Below, piece after piece: positions 36,501-49,800 of a stretch of 64,000 nucleotides of DNA (the first letter of the stretch is position 1; each line of letters starts with the position of its first letter). The translations under genes and the position numbers were made by a program. The DNA comes from Streptomyces luomodiensis. GTDB lineage: Bacteria > Actinomycetota > Actinomycetes > Streptomycetales > Streptomycetaceae. The notes below the pieces were generated by a model that was not told the origin of the DNA, ran no database searches, and saw only the letters and a list, made by a program, of their open reading frames with translations. The stretch spans positions 3,596,001 through 3,660,000 of the forward strand of contig NZ_CP117522.1 of NCBI RefSeq assembly GCF_031679605.1, read 5' to 3'.

Positions 36501-39500
36501 CCGGAAGCTCCTGCATCAACCGCCCACGGGCGGCCACCAGCTTCGCCGCATCCGCCAGCGACAGCACACCCGCCACATGCGCGGCGGCCAACTCACCAAT
36601 GGAGTGCCCCGACAGGAAGTCCGCCTTCAGACCCCACGCCTCCACCAGCCGGAACAGCGCCACCTCCACCGCGAACAGCGCGGGCTGAGTGAACCCGGTC
36701 CGGTCCAGCGCCTCGGCGTCGTCCCCGAACAGCACATCCCGCAGCGGCCGCTCAAGATGCGCGTCCAGCTCCGCACACACGGCATCCAACGCCTCGGCGA
36801 ACACCGGGAAGGCGTCGTACAGCTCACGCCCCATCCCCAGCCGCTGACTCCCCTGCCCCGTGAACAGGAACGCCACCTTGCCACCGGCCACCGAACCCTC
36901 GACCAGCCCCGGCGCACCACGCCCCTCGGCCAACGCGCCCAGACCGGCCACCAGCCCAGCCCGGTCCCCGGCCACCACCACCGCACGGCGGTCGAAGGCC
37001 GACCGGCCGGTCGCCAGCGAGTAGCCCACATCCACCGGACGCAGCTCGGGCCGGTCCGCCACATGCGCCACCAGCCGCTCGGCCTGCGCACGCAGCGCGG
37101 CCACACCCCGCCCGGACACCACCCACGGCACCGCGGCCGGAGCCACCCCAGGAGCGGCCGCCACGGGCTCGGAAGCCTCCGGCGCCTGCTCGATGATCGT
37201 GTGCACATTGGTGCCGCTGATGCCGAACGACGAGACACCCGCGCGACGCGGGCGGCCGGTCTCCGGCCAGGCCATCTGCTCCGTCAGCAGCGATACCGCG
37301 CCCGCCGACCAGTCCACATGCGGCGACGGCTGCTCCGCGTGCAGGGTCTTCGGAAGCACCCCGTGCCGCATGGCGAGGACCATCTTCATCACGCCCGCGA
37401 CACCGGCCGCGGCCTGGGTGTGGCCCATGTTCGACTTGATGGAGCCGAGCAGCAGCGGCCGCTCCGCGTCCCGTTCCTGGCCGTACGTGGCCAGCAGTGC
37501 CTGTGCCTCGATCGGGTCGCCCAGCGTGGTGCCGGTGCCGTGCGCCTCGACCGCGTCCACGTCGTCGGCCGAGAGCCCGGCGGCGGCGAGGGCCTGGCGG
37601 ATGACGCGCTGCTGGGACGGGCCGTTGGGCGCCGTCAGACCGTTCGACGCACCGTCCTGGTTGACGGCCGAGCCGCGCACCACGGCCAGCACCGGGTGGC
37701 CGTTCCGACGCGCGTCCGAGAGCCGCTCGACGAGCAGCATGCCCGCGCCCTCGGCCCAGCCCGTACCGTCCGCCGAGGCCGCGAAGGCCTTGCAGCGGCC
37801 GTCGGCGGACAGGCCGCCCTGGCGGCTGAAGCCGATGAAGGTGCCGGGGGTCGCCATCACCGTGACACCGCCGGCCAGCGCCATGGTGCACTCGCCCGCG
37901 CGCAGCGCCTGCATCGCCCAGTGCAGCGCCACCAGCGACGACGAACACGCCGTGTCGACCGTGACGGCCGGGCCCTCCAGGCCGAGGGCGTACGCGACGC
38001 GGCCCGAGGCGATGGAGCCCGTGCTGCCGGAGCCGATGGCGCCCTCGCCACCGCCGTCCGGGGCCTGCTCCACGAGCGTGGCGTAGTCGTGGTACATGAC
38101 GCCCGCGAACACACCGGTACGGCTGCCGCGCAGCGTGGTCGGGTCGATCCCGGCCCGCTCGATCGCCTCCCACGAGGTCTCCAGCAGCAGCCGCTGCTGC
38201 GGATCGGTGGCGAGGGCCTCGCGCGGCGAGATGCCGAAGAAGGTGGGGTCGAAGTCGGCGGCGTCGTGGAGGAAACCGCCTTCGCGGGTGTACGAGGTGC
38301 CGGGGTGCTCCGGGTCCGGGTGGTAGAGCGCGTCCAGGTCCCAGCCACGGTCGGCGGGGAAGCCGGAGATCGCGTCCTGGCCGGTGGACAGCAGCCGCCA
38401 CAGGTCCTCGGGGGTCCGCACCCCGCCGGGGAAGCGGCAGCTCATCGCCACGATGGCGATCGGCTCGTCGTCGGCCGCGCCCACGGCCTGGACCGGCAGG
38501 CCCGACTGGGCGCGGGTGCCCGCCAGTTCGTCCCGGAGGTGTTCGGCCAGGACGAGGGAGGTCGGGTAGTCGAAGACCAGGGTGGCGGGGAGCCGCATCC
38601 CGGTGACCGCGTTCATCCGGTTGCGCAGCTCGACGGCGGTCAGCGAGTCGAAGCCCAGGTCGCGGAAGGCGCGGTCGGGGTCCACGGAGTCGGCGGTGCC
38701 ATAGCCCAGGACGGCGGCGACCTGGGTACGGACCAGTTCCAGCAGCGTCCGGAGCTGCTCTGCCCCGCTCAGGCGGGCCAGCCGCTGCGCCAGGGCGCCC
38801 GTTCCGGCGGAGCCCTCCGCCGTACGCCTTGCCGGGACCCGCACCAGCCCGGACATCAGCGGCGCCACCACACCGGTGGCCGCCGCTTCGGCCCGTGCCG
38901 CCGCCAGGTCGAGCCGCACCGGTACGAGCAGCGCCTCGCCGGCCCGTCCGGCCGCGTCGAACAGTTCCTTGCCCTCGTCGGTGGAGAGCGCGGCGACCCC
39001 GCCCCGGTTCATCCGGGACACATCGGCCTGGTCCAGCTCACCGGCCATACCACCGGATTCGGCGGCCCACAGGCCCCAGGCCAGCGAGGTGCCGGGCAGA
39101 CCGCTCGCCGTGCGGTGCTGGGCGAGCGCGTCCAGGTAGGCGTTGGCGGCGGCGTAGTTTCCCTGCCCGGCGGCGCCGAAGACACCGGCGGCGGACGAGA
39201 AGAGCACGAACGCCGACAGGTCCAGCTCACGGGTCAGCTCGTGCAGGTTCCAGGCCGCGTCCGCCTTCGGACGCAGCACCCGCGCCAGCCGCTCCGGCGT
39301 CAGCGAACCGATCACACCGTCGTCCAGCACACCAGCGGTGTGCACCACGCCCGTCAGCGGACGCTCCGCCGGAATCGACCCAAGCACCTCGGCCAGCGCG
39401 GCACGATCGGCAACATCACACGCCGCCCAGCGCACCTCGGCACCCAGCTCGGCCAGCTCGGCACCCAGCTCGGCCGCACCCGGCGCCCGCTCGCCACGAC

Positions 39501-42500
39501 GGCTCACCAGCAGCAGATGCCGCACCCCACGCTCCGCCACCAGATGGCGGGCGAACAGACCGCCCAGCGTGCCACTCGCACCGGTCACCAGCACCGTGCC
39601 CTCGGCGTCGAACTCCGGTGCCGGCCGGTCGGCCTCCGCCACGGCCCGCGCCAGGCGCGGTGCCCGCAGCGCCCCGTCCCGCACGGCCACCTGCGGTTCG
39701 CCCGACGCCAGCGCGTCCGGCACCGCCGTCAGCGAATCGGCGGCGCCGTCCACGTCGATCAGAACGAACCGGCCGGGGTTCTCCGACTCGGCGGAGCGCA
39801 GCAGGCCCCAGACGGCGGCATGGGCCAGATCGGCCACCGGCTCGTCCGTACCGGCGGCCACGGCACCCGAGGTCAGCACGGCCAGGCGGGCATCCGCGAA
39901 CCGCTCGTCCGCCAGCCACGCCTGGACCAGCGCCAGCGCCTCGCCGGTGGCCCGGTGGACGGCGGCGGGACCGCCGTCGCCTCCGGGGGCGAACCCGACC
40001 ACCACGTCGTCCGGCAGCGCGACGTCACCGGACTCGGCCGCCGTGGCCAGCGCGGCCAGGTCGGCGTAGGTGTCGAACCGCTGCCCGGTCGACGCCAGGC
40101 CAAGGGCGTCCGACCCCAGCAGCGCCCAGCGTCCCGCCGTGCCCTGGGCGGACACCTCGGCCCAGTCGAGCCGGAACAGCGACTCCTGGCGGCCGCCCCG
40201 CGCGCCGTGGATCTGCTCGGCCGACACCGGCCGCAGCACCAGTGAATCCACCGACAGCACGGCACGCCCCGCACCATCGGCCACCGCCAGCGACACCGCG
40301 TCCGCACCGGCCGCCGACAGACGCACCCGCAGCACCGAAGCACCCACCGCGTGCAGCGACACCCCGGACCACGAGAACGGCAGCCGAGCACCCTCGCCCT
40401 CGATCAGACCGCCGAGCCCCACCGCGTGCAGAGCCGAGTCCAGCAGCGCCGGATGCAGACCGAACGAACCCGCCTCGGACCGCGCGTCCTCCGGCAGCTC
40501 CAACTCCGCGTACACCTCGTCGCCCAGCCGCCAGGCGGACGTCAGCCCCTGGAACACCGGACCGTACGCCAGCCCCGCCTCGGCCAGGCCCGCGTACAGG
40601 CCCTCGACCGGCAGCGCCGACGCCCCCTCCGGAGGCCACACCCCCAGGTCGAACGAGGCCGCGGGCGCACCCGAACCCAGCACACCCGACGCATGCCGCA
40701 CCCAGGGCTCGTCGACCGCCGCGTCCTCGAACCGCGAGTACACCGTCAGCGAGCGCCGCCCCGAACCGTCCGGCGCGCCCACCGACAGCTGGAGCTGGAC
40801 ACCGCCCACCTCGGGAAGCACCAGCGGCGCCTCCAGCGTCAGCTCCTCCAGCACATCGCAGCCGACCTGGTCACCGGCGCGGATCGCCAGTTCCACGAAG
40901 GCCGTGCCGGGCAGCAGCACCGACCCGGCCACCGCGTGGTCGGCCAGCCACGGATGGGTGTCCAGGGCGAGCCGGCCGGTGTAGAGGAAGCCGTCGGAGT
41001 CGGCGAGCGCCACCGCGGCACCCAGCAGGGGGTGGTCGGCCGCGCCGAGCCCGGCGGACGCCATGTCGCCGGTCCAGTAGCCGGTGTCGAGCCAGTACGT
41101 CTCGCGCTGGAAGGGGTAGAGCGGAAGATCCGTGCGCGCCGTGTCCGTTCCGGCGAACACCGCCGTCCAGTCCGGGGACACACCGTGGACGTGGGCCCCG
41201 GCGACGGCGGCGGCCAGGCTCTGGAGCTCCGGGCGGCCGGAGCGCAGCGCGGACACAAGGGTGGCGTCGTCACGGGTCAGGCAGTCCTGGGCCATGGCGG
41301 TGAGCACACCGTCCGGGCCCAGCTCGATGAACGTGGTGACGTTGCGCTCCTCCAGGGTGCGCACACCGTCGAGGAAGCGCACGGCCTCGCGGACGTGGCG
41401 CACCCAGAAGTCGGGGCTGGTGATCTCCTCGGCGGAGACCACGGCACCGGTCAGGTTCGACACGATCGGAATCTTCGGGGCCTCGTACGAAAGACCCCGC
41501 GCCACCTGCCGGAACGTCTCCAGCATCCCGTCCATGCGCGGCGAGTGGAACGCGTGGCTCACCGTCAGCCGCTTGGTCTTACGACCCCGCTCCTCGAACG
41601 ACGCGGCGATCTCCACCGCAGCGTCCTCGTCACCCGCGATGACCACCGACGTCGGGCCGTTCAGCGCGGCGATGCTCACGCTGTCGGTGAGCAGCGGCGC
41701 CACCTCGTCCTCGGCCGCCTGGACGGCGATCATCGCGCCACCCGCCGGAAGCTCCTGCATCAACCGGCCACGCGCGGCGACCAAGGTGCACGCGTCCGCG
41801 AGCGAGAGCACACCCGCCACATGCGCGGCGGCCAGCTCACCAATCGAATGGCCCGAGAGGAAGTCGGGCCGCAGCCCCCACGCCTCCACCAGCCGGAACA
41901 GCGCCACCTCGACCGCGAACAACGCGGGCTGAGTGAACCCCGTCCGGTCCAGCGCCTCCGCGTCCTCCCCGAACAGCACACCCTTCAACGGCCGTTCGAG
42001 ATGCGCGTCCAGCTCCGCGCACACCGCGTCCAGCGCTTCGGCGAACACCGGATAGGCGTCGTACAGCTCACGCCCCATCCCCAGCCGCTGGCTCCCCTGT
42101 CCCGTGAACAGGAACGCCACCTTGCCACCGGCGGTCTTCCCCTCGACCAGCCCGGTCGCGGGTTCCTCGCGGGACAGCGCGTCCAGGGCCCGTATCAGGC
42201 CCTCGCGGTCGTCGGCGACGACGGCCGCCCGGTGGTCGAAGGCCGCCCGGCCGGTGGCCAGCGAGAAGGCGACGTCGGTGAGGCGCACCTCGGGGTGGGC
42301 GTCGAGGTGGGCGCGCAGGTTCGCGGCCTGGGCGCGCAGCGCGGGGCGGCTCTTGGCCGCCACGGTCCACAGTGGCAGCGCGGCGGCGCGGGCCTGGGCC
42401 GGGGTGCCGTCGTCGGCCGTCCGGTCGGCCGGTGCCGCCTCCGGCTCGGGCTCGGGGGCCTGCTCCAGGATGGTGTGGGCGTTGGTGCCGCTGATGCCGA

Positions 42501-43842
42501 ACGAGGACACGGCGGCCCGGCGCGGCTGGCCGGTGTCGGGCCAGGCCCGCTGCTCGGTGAGCAGGGAGACGGCGCCGGCCGACCAGTCGACGTTGGGGGT
42601 GGGCCGGTCGACGTGCAGGGTCTGCGGCAGCACCCCGTGCCGCATCGCCATGACCATCTTGATGATGCCCGCGACACCGGCCGCGGCCTGGGTGTGGCCG
42701 ATGTTGGACTTGATGGAGCCCAGCCACAGGGGCTGGTCCTCGGTGTGGTTGCGCCCGTAGGTGGCGAGCAGGGCCTGGGCCTCGATGGGGTCGCCGAGGG
42801 TGGTGCCGGTGCCGTGCGCCTCGACCACGTCGATCTGTCCGGCGGAGAGCCGGGCGGCGGCCAGGGCCTGGCGGATGACGCGCTGCTGCGAGGGGCCGTT
42901 GGGCGCGGTCAGGCCGCTGCTGGCGCCGTCCTGGTTGATGGCCGAGCCGCGCACCACGGCCAGCACCTGGTGGCCGTTCTTCTTCGCGTCCGACAGCCGC
43001 TCCAGCAGCAGCATGCCGGCGCCCTCGCCCCAGCCGGTGCCGTCGGCGGCGGCCGCGAAGGACTTGCAGCGGCCGTCCGCCGCGAGCCCCCGCTGGCGGC
43101 TGAACTCGGTGAAGGTGCCGGGGGTGGACATGACCGTGACCCCGCCGGCCAGCGCCAGCGAGCACTCCCGGCGGCGCAGCGCCTGTACGGCGAAGTGCAG
43201 GGCGACCAGGGAGGACGAGCAGGCCGTGTCGATGGTGACGGCCGGCCCTTCCAGCCCGAAGGTGTAGGCGACCCGGCCGGAGGCGATGGACCCGGAGCTG
43301 CCGTTGCCGAGGAAGCCCTCGACGTCCTCGGGCGCGGAGAACAGCCGGGAGGCGTAGTCGTGGTACATGACGCCCGCGAACACACCGGTCTGGCTGCCCT
43401 GGAGGGTGGTCGGGTCGATGCCCGCGCGCTCGAACGCCTCCCACGAGGTCTCCAGCAGCAGCCGCTGCTGCGGGTCCATGGCGAGCGCCTCGCGCGGCGA
43501 GATGCCGAAGAACGCCGGGTCGAAGTCGGCCGCGTCGTGCAGGAAGCCGCCCTCGTGGACGTACGGCTCCTGGCCGCTGTCCGGGTCCGGCTCGAAGAGG
43601 ACGTCGGTGGCCCAGCCGCGGTTGGTGGGGTACGGCGTGGCCGCGTCACCGCCGCGGGCGACGAGCTCCCACAGCTCCTCGGGGGTGCGGACCCCGCCGG
43701 GGTAGCGGCAGCTCATCGCCACGATGGCGATGGGCTCCTGCTCGCGGTCCTCGGCCTCGCGCAGCCGCCGCCGCGCCTCGCGCAGGTCGGTGGTGGCCCG
43801 CTTGAGGTAGTCGAGGTACTTCTCTTCGTTCGCCGTCGCCAT
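27598..43842 (-). CDS. Modular type I PKS, three malonyl KS-AT-DH-KR-ACP modules (C1-C3)
   Basis: A complete 5,414-residue PKS subunit with three modules of identical architecture, expected to build three consecutive double bonds. Docking head 1-35 carries the motif [18 protein letters not shown]1: KS ~36-460 (Cys208), AT ~573-855, DH ~935-1215, KR ~1411-1600, ACP ~1722-1785. C2: KS ~1793-2215 (Cys1966), AT ~2322-2605, DH ~2682-2965, KR ~3175-3365, ACP ~3482-3540 (GIDSL rather than GFDSL). C3: KS ~3551-3975 (Cys3723), AT ~4082-4365, DH ~4445-4735, KR ~4971-5165, ACP ~5282-5340, then a docking tail ending LLDDELGSS. All three ATs have GHSIG and HAFH, the malonyl-CoA signature. All KRs have LDD, Ser and Tyr. 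DH His motifs are HAVAG and HTVLG in C1 and C2, and HAVMD in C3. It lies 51 bp after gene D and 65 bp before gene B. Confidence 0.97.
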   Translation of the reverse strand: MATANEEKYLDYLKRATTDLREARRRLREAEDREQEPIAIVAMSCRYPGGVRTPEELWELVARGGDAATPYPTNRGWATDVLFEPDPDSGQEPYVHEGGFLHDAADFDPAFFGISPREALAMDPQQRLLLETSWEAFERAGIDPTTLQGSQTGVFAGVMYHDYASRLFSAPEDVEGFLGNGSSGSIASGRVAYTFGLEGPAVTIDTACSSSLVALHFAVQALRRRECSLALAGGVTVMSTPGTFTEFSRQRGLAADGRCKSFAAAADGTGWGEGAGMLLLERLSDAKKNGHQVLAVVRGSAINQDGASSGLTAPNGPSQQRVIRQALAAARLSAGQIDVVEAHGTGTTLGDPIEAQALLATYGRNHTEDQPLWLGSIKSNIGHTQAAAGVAGIIKMVMAMRHGVLPQTLHVDRPTPNVDWSAGAVSLLTEQRAWPDTGQPRRAAVSSFGISGTNAHTILEQAPEPEPEAAPADRTADDGTPAQARAAALPLWTVAAKSRPALRAQAANLRAHLDAHPEVRLTDVAFSLATGRAAFDHRAAVVADDREGLIRALDALSREEPATGLVEGKTAGGKVAFLFTGQGSQRLGMGRELYDAYPVFAEALDAVCAELDAHLERPLKGVLFGEDAEALDRTGFTQPALFAVEVALFRLVEAWGLRPDFLSGHSIGELAAAHVAGVLSLADACTLVAARGRLMQELPAGGAMIAVQAAEDEVAPLLTDSVSIAALNGPTSVVIAGDEDAAVEIAASFEERGRKTKRLTVSHAFHSPRMDGMLETFRQVARGLSYEAPKIPIVSNLTGAVVSAEEITSPDFWVRHVREAVRFLDGVRTLEERNVTTFIELGPDGVLTAMAQDCLTRDDATLVSALRSGRPELQSLAAAVAGAHVHGVSPDWTAVFAGTDTARTDLPLYPFQRETYWLDTGYWTGDMASAGLGAADHPLLGAAVALADSDGFLYTGRLALDTHPWLADHAVAGSVLLPGTAFVELAIRAGDQVGCDVLEELTLEAPLVLPEVGGVQLQLSVGAPDGSGRRSLTVYSRFEDAAVDEPWVRHASGVLGSGAPAASFDLGVWPPEGASALPVEGLYAGLAEAGLAYGPVFQGLTSAWRLGDEVYAELELPEDARSEAGSFGLHPALLDSALHAVGLGGLIEGEGARLPFSWSGVSLHAVGASVLRVRLSAAGADAVSLAVADGAGRAVLSVDSLVLRPVSAEQIHGARGGRQESLFRLDWAEVSAQGTAGRWALLGSDALGLASTGQRFDTYADLAALATAAESGDVALPDDVVVGFAPGGDGGPAAVHRATGEALALVQAWLADERFADARLAVLTSGAVAAGTDEPVADLAHAAVWGLLRSAESENPGRFVLIDVDGAADSLTAVPDALASGEPQVAVRDGALRAPRLARAVAEADRPAPEFDAEGTVLVTGASGTLGGLFARHLVAERGVRHLLLVSRRGERAPGAAELGAELAELGAEVRWAACDVADRAALAEVLGSIPAERPLTGVVHTAGVLDDGVIGSLTPERLARVLRPKADAAWNLHELTRELDLSAFVLFSSAAGVFGAAGQGNYAAANAYLDALAQHRTASGLPGTSLAWGLWAAESGGMAGELDQADVSRMNRGGVAALSTDEGKELFDAAGRAGEALLVPVRLDLAAARAEAAATGVVAPLMSGLVRVPARRTAEGSAGTGALAQRLARLSGAEQLRTLLELVRTQVAAVLGYGTADSVDPDRAFRDLGFDSLTAVELRNRMNAVTGMRLPATLVFDYPTSLVLAEHLRDELAGTRAQSGLPVQAVGAADDEPIAIVAMSCRFPGGVRTPEDLWRLLSTGQDAISGFPADRGWDLDALYHPDPEHPGTSYTREGGFLHDAADFDPTFFGISPREALATDPQQRLLLETSWEAIERAGIDPTTLRGSRTGVFAGVMYHDYATLVEQAPDGGGEGAIGSGSTGSIASGRVAYALGLEGPAVTVDTACSSSLVALHWAMQALRAGECTMALAGGVTVMATPGTFIGFSRQGGLSADGRCKAFAASADGTGWAEGAGMLLVERLSDARRNGHPVLAVVRGSAVNQDGASNGLTAPNGPSQQRVIRQALAAAGLSADDVDAVEAHGTGTTLGDPIEAQALLATYGQERDAERPLLLGSIKSNMGHTQAAAGVAGVMKMVLAMRHGVLPKTLHAEQPSPHVDWSAGAVSLLTEQMAWPETGRPRRAGVSSFGISGTNVHTIIEQAPEASEPVAAAPGVAPAAVPWVVSGRGVAALRAQAERLVAHVADRPELRPVDVGYSLATGRSAFDRRAVVVAGDRAGLVAGLGALAEGRGAPGLVEGSVAGGKVAFLFTGQGSQRLGMGRELYDAFPVFAEALDAVCAELDAHLERPLRDVLFGDDAEALDRTGFTQPALFAVEVALFRLVEAWGLKADFLSGHSIGELAAAHVAGVLSLADAAKLVAARGRLMQELPAGGAMVAVQASEDEVTPLLTERVSIAALNGPTAVVIAGDEDAVLEIAASFEARGRKTKRLTVSHAFHSPRMDGMLEAFREVAQGLSYEAPRTPIVSNLTGDVVSAEEITSPGFWVRHVREAVRFLDGVRALEAQGVSTFVELGPDGVLTAMAQECVTGEDAGFVAALRKDRPEAEALTTALARAHVRGVAVDWEAVFAGTGAARVELPTYAFQYARYWPELPAAGVGGTAGLGLATVDHPLVGAAVPLAGGEGLLLTGRLGLDTHPWLAEHTVLGSVLLPGTAFVELAVRAGDQVGCDLLEELTLEAPLVLPEVGGVQLQLSVGAPDDSGRRAVEVYSRLEGAAADEAWLRHASGVLAQGAPAASFDLGVWPPAGATPVGIDGLYEGMAGLGLVYGPVFQGLTSAWRLGDEVFAELELPEDGRSEAGSFGLHPALLDSALHAVGLGGLVEGEDGARLPFSWSGVSLHAVGASVLRVRLSAAGADAVSLAVADGAGRAVLSVDSLVLRPVSAEQISGARGGRQDSLFRLEWVDLPATVSPATVSPAPVPTARWAALGSGALGLGAVGADIATYPDLAALTEAVAAGAETPELVFVSPAVAGDADVADAAHRATAEALTLIQAWLADERFADARLVVLTSGAVAAGADEPLDEPAQAAVWGLLRSAQSENPERLVLVDLDGRDESFRTLSAALASGESQLALRAGEVRVPRLARAAAADSGQDVPEFDAEGTVLVTGASGTLGGLLARHLVAERGVRHLLLVSRRGERAPGAVELGAELAELGAEVRWAACDVADRAALAEVLAGVPAERPLTGVVHTAGVLDDGVIGSLTPERLARVLRPKVDAAWNLHELTRELDLSAFVLFSSAAGVFGNAGQGNYAAANAFLDALAQHRTGLGLPGTSLAWGLWADASAMTGELDGADVSRMSRGGVLALSAAEGLELFDAAGRLGEALLVPMSLDMAALRAQAGSGALSPLFRGLVRTPARRTAEGAAASGALARRLAGLSQAEQLDVVLDLVRTNVATVLGYAGPGTVDPDRSFRELGIDSLTAVELRNALGAAAELRLPATLVFDYPTPVVLAEFLRAEVMGAAAEVAGPVVVAAADDEPIAIVGLGCRYPGGVETPEDLWRLVMEGRDVISEFPTDRGWDLDGLYHPDPDHPGTSYSREGGFVDRAGHFDPAFFGISPREALAMDPQQRLLLETSWEAFERAGIDPGALRGSRTGVFAGVMYHDYASSLPALPEGVEGFVGTGNAASVISGRLAYTFGLEGPTITVDTACSSSLVALHLAVQALRNGECSLALAGGVTVMATPAPFVEFSRQRGLAADGRCKAFSADADGTGWSEGAGVLLVERLSDARKNGHPVLAVVRGSAINQDGASNGLTAPNGPSQQRVIRQALASAGVSASEVDVVEAHGTGTSLGDPIEAQALMATYGQERDAEQPLLLGSIKSNMGHTQAAAGVAGIIKMVMAMRHGVLPRTLHAQEPSPHIDWSAGAVSLLRESVEWPETGRPRRAAVSSFGFSGTNAHTIIEQAPAVEPAEAPSAPVTEPSVLPWPVSGKSADALRAQAVRLLADLERRPELSPTDVAFSLATTRAALDHRAVVVGGDRAGLVAGLEALARGESAAGLVQGSVADGKVAFLFTGQGSQRLGMGRELYDAYPVFAEAFDAVCDALDAHLERPLREVLFGEDAEELDRTGFTQPALFAVEVALFRLVEAWGVRPDFLSGHSIGELAAAHVAGVLSLADAAKLVAARGRLMQALPAGGAMIAVQASEDEVAPLLTERVSIAALNGPTSVVIAGDEDAAVEIAASFEAQGRKTKRLTVSHAFHSPRMDGMLEAFREVAEGLSYEAPRIPIVSNLTGELVSAEEITSPGFWVRHVREAVRFLDGVRALEAQGVTTYLELGPDGVLTAMAQECVEAPEATGFATALRKDRPEAEAVTTALAALHVRGVTPDWAAVFAGTGAQRVDLPTYAFQRERYWLEAPAGAVGDVASAGLGSADHPLLGAAVDLPDSEGFLFTGRLSLRTHPWLADHAVMDTVLLPGTALVELAVRAGDQVGCDLLEELTLEAPLVLPERGGVQLRVAVAEPGPDGQRALTVYSRLEDAADEPWIRHASGVLTATGAATGAATGAATATGLTEWPPAGTGTADVEPLDVAGLYDGFAALGLAYGPVFQGLRAAWRRGDEVFAEVALDEERQAEARAYGLHPALLDAALHTVALGGFFPAEEAGRARLPFSWDAVRLHAVGATALRVRVSPAGQGGAVALEIADEAGAPVVSVGSLALRPLDAEQFAAARTAHHEALFRLDWAALPTPALPTSTERERPEDTALWAVLDGTGGGDLKITAALTDADTGIEAETYPDLSALAEAVEAEGIAPDVVLVPCLPDLGTPGDTVGAAHTVVRRTLALVQEWIADERFADSRLVLLTRGAVAVTTGEDAGAEGVDDLTHAAAWGLVRSAQAEHPGRFVLVDLADTDGDPVHGAVHGWLPALVAALRTDEPQLAVRAGAVHAPRLARVAALDAADVPGLDPAGTVLVTGASGTLGGLLARHLVTERGARRLLLTSRHGAEAAGAAELAAELGALGAEVTWAACDAADRDALARVIASVPAAHPLTAVIHAAGVLDDGVVESLTAERMDQVLRPKVDAAWNLHELTRGLDLAEFMLFSSAAGVFGNPGQGNYAAANAFLDALAQHRRAQGLPAVSLAWGLWEDEGGMAATLATADRQRMSRGSMGTLSNAEGLALFDVSGLAGHAVLIPAALDIAALRAQSTAGVVPLLRGLIRTPVRRAAAGGGGADEAAGLAERLAGMSAAERDRFLTNLVCGQVATVLGYGSAAAIEPGAAFKELGFDSLTAVELRNRLGAATGLRLPATLIFDYPTPDALAGHLRAELPHGEDGGPSVFGELDRLEAALAVAADDSVTRSRITMRLQALLAKWNDAQDATADGDTDDHDLETATDDELFDLLDDELGSS
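27850..33190 (-). other. PKS module C3: KS-AT(malonyl)-DH-KR-ACP
   Basis: KS Cys3723; AT GHSIG near 31315-31340 and HAFH near 31030. The DH at ~30510-29640 has [10 protein letters not shown] (Asp variant) and LLDAALH. KR NADPH motif ~28875-28930, LDD, Ser, and Tyr near 28480. ACP GFDSL ~27960-27990, followed by the docking tail. A 12-bp repeat array lies at the DH. Expected to form the fifth and last double bond of the run. Confidence 0.93.
30112..30154. repeat. Tandem 12-bp repeat array in module C3 DH region
   Basis: Three 12-bp units, NGTGGCTGCTCC (30112-30123, 30124-30135, 30136-30147), plus a partial fourth. They encode Gly-Ala-Ala-Thr repeats in a variable loop of the C3 dehydratase region. 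Likely arose by replication slippage. Confidence 0.8.
33240..38468 (-). other. PKS module C2: KS-AT(malonyl)-DH-KR-ACP
   Basis: KS Cys1966; AT GHSIG near 36595-36615 and HAFH near 36305-36320. The DH at ~35800-34960 has [10 protein letters not shown] and LLDSALH. KR NADPH motif ~34270-34320, LDD, Ser and Tyr intact. The ACP has GIDSL, the only visible ACP with Ile before the Asp-Ser pair. A 15-bp tandem duplication lies in the DH-KR linker. Expected to form the fourth double bond. Confidence 0.93.
34868..34901. repeat. Tandem 15-bp repeat in module C2 DH-KR linker
   Basis: Two perfect 15-bp copies (34868-34882, 34883-34897), starting GCGGGGGACACG on the plus strand, then a partial third. In frame they duplicate a five-residue Ala-Thr-Val-Ser-Pro unit in the interdomain linker of gene C, so they change linker length without touching a catalytic domain. 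Confidence 0.8.
38530..43740 (-). other. PKS module C1: KS-AT(malonyl)-DH-KR-ACP
   Basis: KS Cys208; AT GHSIG near 41835-41855 and HAFH near 41555. The DH at ~41040-40210 has a canonical [10 protein letters not shown] and LLDSALH. KR NADPH motif ~39560-39605, LDD, Ser, and Tyr near 39160. ACP GFDSL ~38635-38675. The C-terminal half of the DH is nearly identical in DNA to that of C2. Expected to form the third double bond of the run. Confidence 0.93.
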
Positions 43843-43893
43843 TACGCCGTCCCCGCGGTGCTGAGGTGAGTCGATGAGCTCTTGTGGAGCAGG

Positions 43894-46800
43894 TCAGGAG
43901 AGCCCGAGCTCGTCATCGAGGAGATCGAAGATCTCGTCTGCCGTAGCGGACTGGATTTCACGGTCTTGTGCGGTGCTGTCCGTAGCACTGTGCGTTTCAT
44001 TCCACTTCGACAAAAGGTCGCGCAGGCGGGTGGTGATGGCGGGGCGTTCGAGGTCGTCCGGGGCGATCGCGGCGAGGATCGCCTCGAGCTTGTCGAGCTC
44101 CGCGTGCACGGGCGGGTGTCCGGCCGCGCCATCCGCGCCGGCCGCGCCGTCCAGGTTCAGCTCCTCGCGCAGGTACCCGGCGAGCGCGGTGGGCGTCGGG
44201 TAGTCGAAGATCAGCGTGACCGGCAGGCGCAGCCCGGCGGCGGCGCCCAGTCGGTTGCGCAGATCCACGGCGGTGAGCGAGTCGAAGCCGAGGTCCAGGA
44301 AGCCGCGTCCGGCGTCCACGTCGTCCGGGGTGGCGTAGCCGAGGACGGCGGCCACATGGGCGCGGACGACCTCCAGCAGTTCCCGGTCGCGTTCGGTCTC
44401 CGAGAGCCCGGAGAGCCGGGTGGCGAGCGAGCCCGCGGCGGAGTCGGCCACGGCTCCGGCGGCGGCACCGGTGGCCCCGGTGTCGGCGGAGCGGCGTACC
44501 GGGGTGCGGACCAGGCCGCGCAGCAGCGGCGGCAGCAGTCCGGCGGCGGCCTGGCCGCGCAGCGCGCCCATGTCGACGCGGATCGGTACGAGCACCGCCT
44601 CGGACAGGGTGTCGGCCAGGTCGAACAGCGCCAGCCCCTCGTCCTGCGGGAGTGCCGCGAAGCCGCCGCGCGAGATGCGGGTGACATCGGAGGTGTCGAG
44701 GCTGCCGGCCATGCCGTCGGCGGTCGCCCACAGGCCCCAGGCGAGCGAGGTGGCGGGCAGGCCCGCCGCGTGGCGGTGTGCGGCGAGCGCGTCCAGGAAG
44801 GTGTTGGCCGCGGCGTAGTTTCCCTGCCCCGAGCTGCCGAAGGCACCGGCGGCCGAGGAGAAGAGCACGAACGCGGCCAGGTCCAGGTCGCGGGTCAGCT
44901 CGTGCAGATGCCATGCCGCGTCCACCTTCGGGCGCAGCACCGTGTCGATCCGCTCACCGGTCAGCGAGCTGATCACTCCGTCGTCCAGGACGCCCGCGGT
45001 GTGCACCACGGCGGTCAGCGGATGCGCGGCGGGGATCGCCTGGAGGGTCGCGGCCAGGGCGTCCCGGTCGGCGGTGTCACAGGCCGCCCAGGTGACCTCG
45101 GCGCCCATCTCGCCCAGTTCCGCGGCGAGTTCGGCGGCGCCGGGCGCGTCGCCGCCGCGCCGGCTGAGCAGCAGCAGGTGGCGTACGCCGCGCCGCGCCA
45201 CGAGGTGGCGGGCGAACAGGCCGCCCAGGGCGCCGGTGGCGCCGCTCAGCAGCACGGTGCCGTCCGGGTCGCCGAACCCGTCCGGCTCGGGGGTGTCCGG
45301 CCGGGCCGGGACCCGGCCGAGCCGGTAGGCGTGGCCGACGCCGGAGCGCAGGGCGAGCTGCGGTTCGTCGGTGGCGAGCACCGCCGGCAGGGCCCGCTGG
45401 GAGGCGTCGGTGCCGTCGGTGTCGACCAGCACGAAACGGCCGGGGTTCTCCGACTGCGCGGACTTCACCAGGCCCCAGACGGTGGTGTGGGCCAGGTCGG
45501 CGATGTCCTCGCCGGGGCCCGCCGCGACCGCGCCCCGGGTGACGAGGACGAGGCGGGTGTCGGCGAGCCGCTGGTCGTTCAGCCAGTTCTGGACCAGGTC
45601 CAGGGCGTGCCGGGCGGCGGCCCTGGCGGTGTCGGGCAGCGGGGCCGCGCCGCCGGTGGCGGTGAGGGGCGCCACGACCACGTCGGGAGCGGGCGCGTCG
45701 CCGTCGAGGGCAGCGGCGAGTGCCGCGAGGTCCGGGTGGTCCTCCAGCCGCTCGCCCGCGACGGTGAAGCCGGTGCCGGCGCCGAGGGTCACCCAGCGCT
45801 CGCCGAGCGGGATGTCGGTGGCGGAGGCGGCCGGGGCGGGCAGCTCCATCCAGTCGGGACGGAACAGCGACTCGTGGTGCGCGGTGCGCGAGGCGTCGAG
45901 CTGCTCGGCCGACAGCGGCCGCAGCACCAGTTGGTCGATGGTGGCGACGGCGGCGCCGGTGCCGTCCGCGAGGTGCAGCGACACCCCGTCGGCGGCGGAC
46001 CGCAGCCGGACCCGCAGCGACGCGGCGCCCCCGGCGTACAGCCGGACGCCGGTCCAGGCGAACGGCAGCCGCGCCCCTTCGCTCCCCTCGCCCTCCGGGG
46101 CGAGGCCGAGGGTGTGCAGGGCGGCGTCCAGCAGCGCCGGATGCACCCCGTACGCGGCGGCCTCGGGCTCGAAGCCCTGGGGCAGCCGGATTTCGGCGAA
46201 CAGTTCGTCGCCGCGCCGCCAGGCGGCGTGCAGCCCCTGGAAGACGGGGCCGTAGCCGAGTCCGGCGGCGGCCGCGCCCGGGTAGAACTCCTCGGTCGCG
46301 AGCGGCGTCGCGTCGGCCGGGGGCCATACGTCCAGGTCCGTCGGCGCGGGCTCGGTGTGCTGCCCGCCCGGGGCGAGGAAGCCGGTGGCGTGGCGGATCC
46401 ACGGCTCGTCGGCGGGGGCGTCCTCCCGGCGGGAGTGCAGGGTCAGCGGACGCCGCCCGGTCTCGTCGGCCGCCGCGAGTTCCAGCCGCAGCTGGACGGC
46501 GCCCTGTTCGGGCAGGACCAGCGGCGCCTGGAGGGTCAGCTCCTCGATGGTGTCGCAGCCCGCCTCGTGGCCGGCGCGCAGCGCGAGTTCGACGAAGGCC
46601 GTGCCGGGCAGCAGGACGGTGTCCATGACGGCGTGGTCGGCCAGCCAGGGGTGGGTCGGCAGCGACAGCCGCCCGGTGAACACGAAGCCACCGGTGTCGG
46701 GCAGTTCCACCGCCGCGCCCAGCAGCGGGTGGTCCGCCGTGCCGAGGCCCGCCAGGACCACGTCCTCGACGGAGATGCCCACGTCGAGCCAGTAGCGCTG

Positions 46801-49800
46801 GCGCTGGAAGGCGTAGGTGGGCAGCTCCACCCGGCGGGCGCCGCGCCCGGCGTAGACCGCCGCCCAGTCCGGGGCCGCGCCGCGGACGTGGGCCTGGGCG
46901 AGGGCGGTGGCCAGCGCCTGGGCCTCGGGACGGCCGCCGCGCAGGGTGGGGACGAACACCGCGTCGGCGTCGGCGTCCCGCGCCGCCTCCGACGCGGCGA
47001 GGCAGTCCTCGCCCATCGCGCAGAGCACTCCGTCCGGGCCGAGCTCCAGATACGTGGTCACGCCCTGGTCGCGCAGGGTGCGGACACCGTCGGCGAAGCG
47101 CACGGTCTCGCGGACGTGGCGCACCCAGAAGTCCGGCATGCGGATCTCGTCGGCCGAGACCACGGTGCCGGTCAGGCAGGACACCAGCGGGATCTTCGGG
47201 GCGTTGAAGGTCAGGCCCTCGGCGAGCTTGCGGAAGTCCGCGAGCATCGGGTCCATGTGCGGGGAGTGGAAGGCGTGGCTGACCGTGAGCCGCTTGGTCT
47301 TGCGGCCCCGCTCCTCGAACGACGTGGCGAGCGCGGCAGCGGCGTCCTCGTCGCCCGCGACGACCACGGAGTTCGGGCCGTTGAGGGCGGCGATGCTCAC
47401 GCGCTCATTCAGCAGCGGCGCCACCTCGTCCTCCGACGCCTGGAGGGCGATCATCGCGCCACCGGCCGGCAGCTCCTGCATCAGCCGGCCGCGCGCCGCG
47501 ACCAGGGTGCACGCGTCGGCGAGCGAGAGCACACCGGCCACATGCGCGGCGGCCAGTTCGCCGATGGAGTGGCCGGAGAGGAAGTCGGCCTTCAGGCCCC
47601 ACGTCTCGACCAGCCGGAACAGCGCCACCTCGACGGCGAACAGCGCGGGCTGGGTGTATCCGGTGCGGTCCAGGAGCTGGGCGTCGGTGCCGAACAGCAC
47701 GGTCTTCAGCGGCTGTTCGAGGTGCCGGTCCAGCTCGTCGCACACCTCGTCCAGCGCCTCCGCGAAGCGCGGGAACGTCTGGTACAGCTCCCGGCCCATG
47801 CCGAGCCGCTGGCTGCCCTGTCCGGTGAACAGGAACGCCACCTTGCCCTCGGTGGCCACGCCGCGCACCACCTGCGCCGGGTGCTCACCGCGCGCCAGGG
47901 CGTCCAGCGCGGCCAGCGCCTCGTCATGGCCACCGGCCACCACGGCGACGCGGTGTTCCAGCGCCGCGCGGGTCGTCGCGAGCGAGAAGCCCAGGTCGGT
48001 GAGGGTGGGCCGGGGTTCGGCGGCGATCCGCGACCGCAGCCGCCGCGCCTGGGCCCGCACCCCGTCCTCGGTGCGCGCCGACAGCAGCACGGGTACGTAC
48101 GGCAGGGCCTCGGGCTCCGCCGTGGGCTCGCTCGTGCCGAGCGCGGGCGGCTGCTCGATGATGGCGTGGGCGTTGGTGCCGCTGATGCCGAACGAGGACA
48201 CCGCGGCCCGGCGCGGACGGCCGGTCTCCGGCCACTGGCGCGCCTCGGTCAGCAGCGAGACCGCACCGGCGGACCAGTCCACGTGCGGCGACGGCTCGTC
48301 CACGTGCAGGGTCTGCGGCAGCAGCCCGTGGCGCATCGCCAGCACCATCTTGATGACACCGGCGACACCGGAGGCGGCCTGGGTGTGGCCCAGGTTGGAC
48401 TTGACGGAGCCCAGCCACAGCGGCCGCTCCGCGTCCCGGCCCTGGCCGTAGGTGGCCAGCAGCGCCTGCGCCTCGATCGGGTCGCCCAGCGTCGTGCCCG
48501 TACCGTGCGCCTCCACCACGTCCACCTCGCCGGTGGTCAGGCGGGCGTTGGCGAGGGCCTGGCGGATGACGCGCTGCTGGGACGGGCCGTTGGGGGCGGT
48601 CAGACCGTTGGACGCGCCGTCCTGGTTGACGGCCGAGCCGCGCACGATGGCCAGCACCTCGTGGCCGTTGCGCCGGGCGTCCGACAGCCGCTCCAGCAGC
48701 AGCATGCCCGCGCCCTCGCCCCAGCCGGTGCCGTCGGCGGCGGCCGCGAAGGACTTGCAGCGGCCGTCCCTGGCCAGTCCGCGCTGGCGGCTGAAGTCGA
48801 TGAACGTGCCCGGGGTGAACATCACGGTGACACCGCCGGCCAGCGCCAGCGAGCACTCTCCGTTGCGCAGCGCCTGGGCCGCGAGGTGCAGCGCGACCAG
48901 CGACGACGAGCAGGCCGTGTCGACCGTGACGGCCGGGCCCTCCAGGCCGAAGGTGTACGCCACCCGGCCGGAGACCACACTGCTGGAGCTGCCGGTGCCG
49001 AGGTAGCCCTCGACCTCCTGGGGCACCGCGTGCAGCCGGGACCCGTAGTCGTGGTACATGACGCCCGCGAACACACCGGTCTTGCTGCCGCGCGCCGACA
49101 GCGGGTCGATCCCGGCGCGCTCGAACGCCTCCCAGGCGGTCTCCAGCAGCAGCCGCTGCTGCGGGTCCATGGCGAGGGCCTCGCGCGGCGAGATGCCGAA
49201 GAACGCCGGGTCGAAGTCGGCCGCGTCGTGCAGGAAACCGCCCTCGCGGGCGTAGGAGGTGCCCTGGGTCTCCGGGTCCGGGTCGTAGAGCGCCTCGAGG
49301 TCCCAGCCCCGGTTGTCCGGGAAGCGGGAGATGCCGTCCTCGCCCGCGGCGAGCAGCTGCCACAGCTCCTCGGGGGTGGTGACCCCGCCGGGGTAGCGGC
49401 AGCTCATCGCCACGATGGCGATCGGCTCGTCGTCGGTGGCGGCCGCGACCGGCACCGGTGTGTGCACCGCCGGGGACTGCGCGCCGACGAGTTCGGTGCG
49501 CAGATGGCGGGCCAGGACCTGCGGGTCCGGGTAGTCGAAGATCAGCGTCGCGGGCAGCCGCAGCCCGGTGACCGTGTTGAGCTGGTTGCGCAGCTCCACG
49601 GCGGTCAGCGAGTCGAAGCCCAGCTCCTTGAACGCCCGCCCCGAACCGATGGTCTCCGCACCCGCGTACCCCAGCACGGCCGCCACCTGGCCCCGCACCA
49701 GATCCAGCAGCAACCGCTCCTGCTCGGACTCGGACAGCCCGGCCAGCCGCCCGGCCAGCCCGGTCTCGCCGCCCGCCGGAGTCGCGTCCACCGCGCGCCG

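Noticed and set aside
45215..45260. Possible inactive KR in D3, because the glycine motif starts with Ser instead of Thr
   Set aside because: The GxGxxG core, LDD, Ser and Tyr are all present, so the change is conservative.
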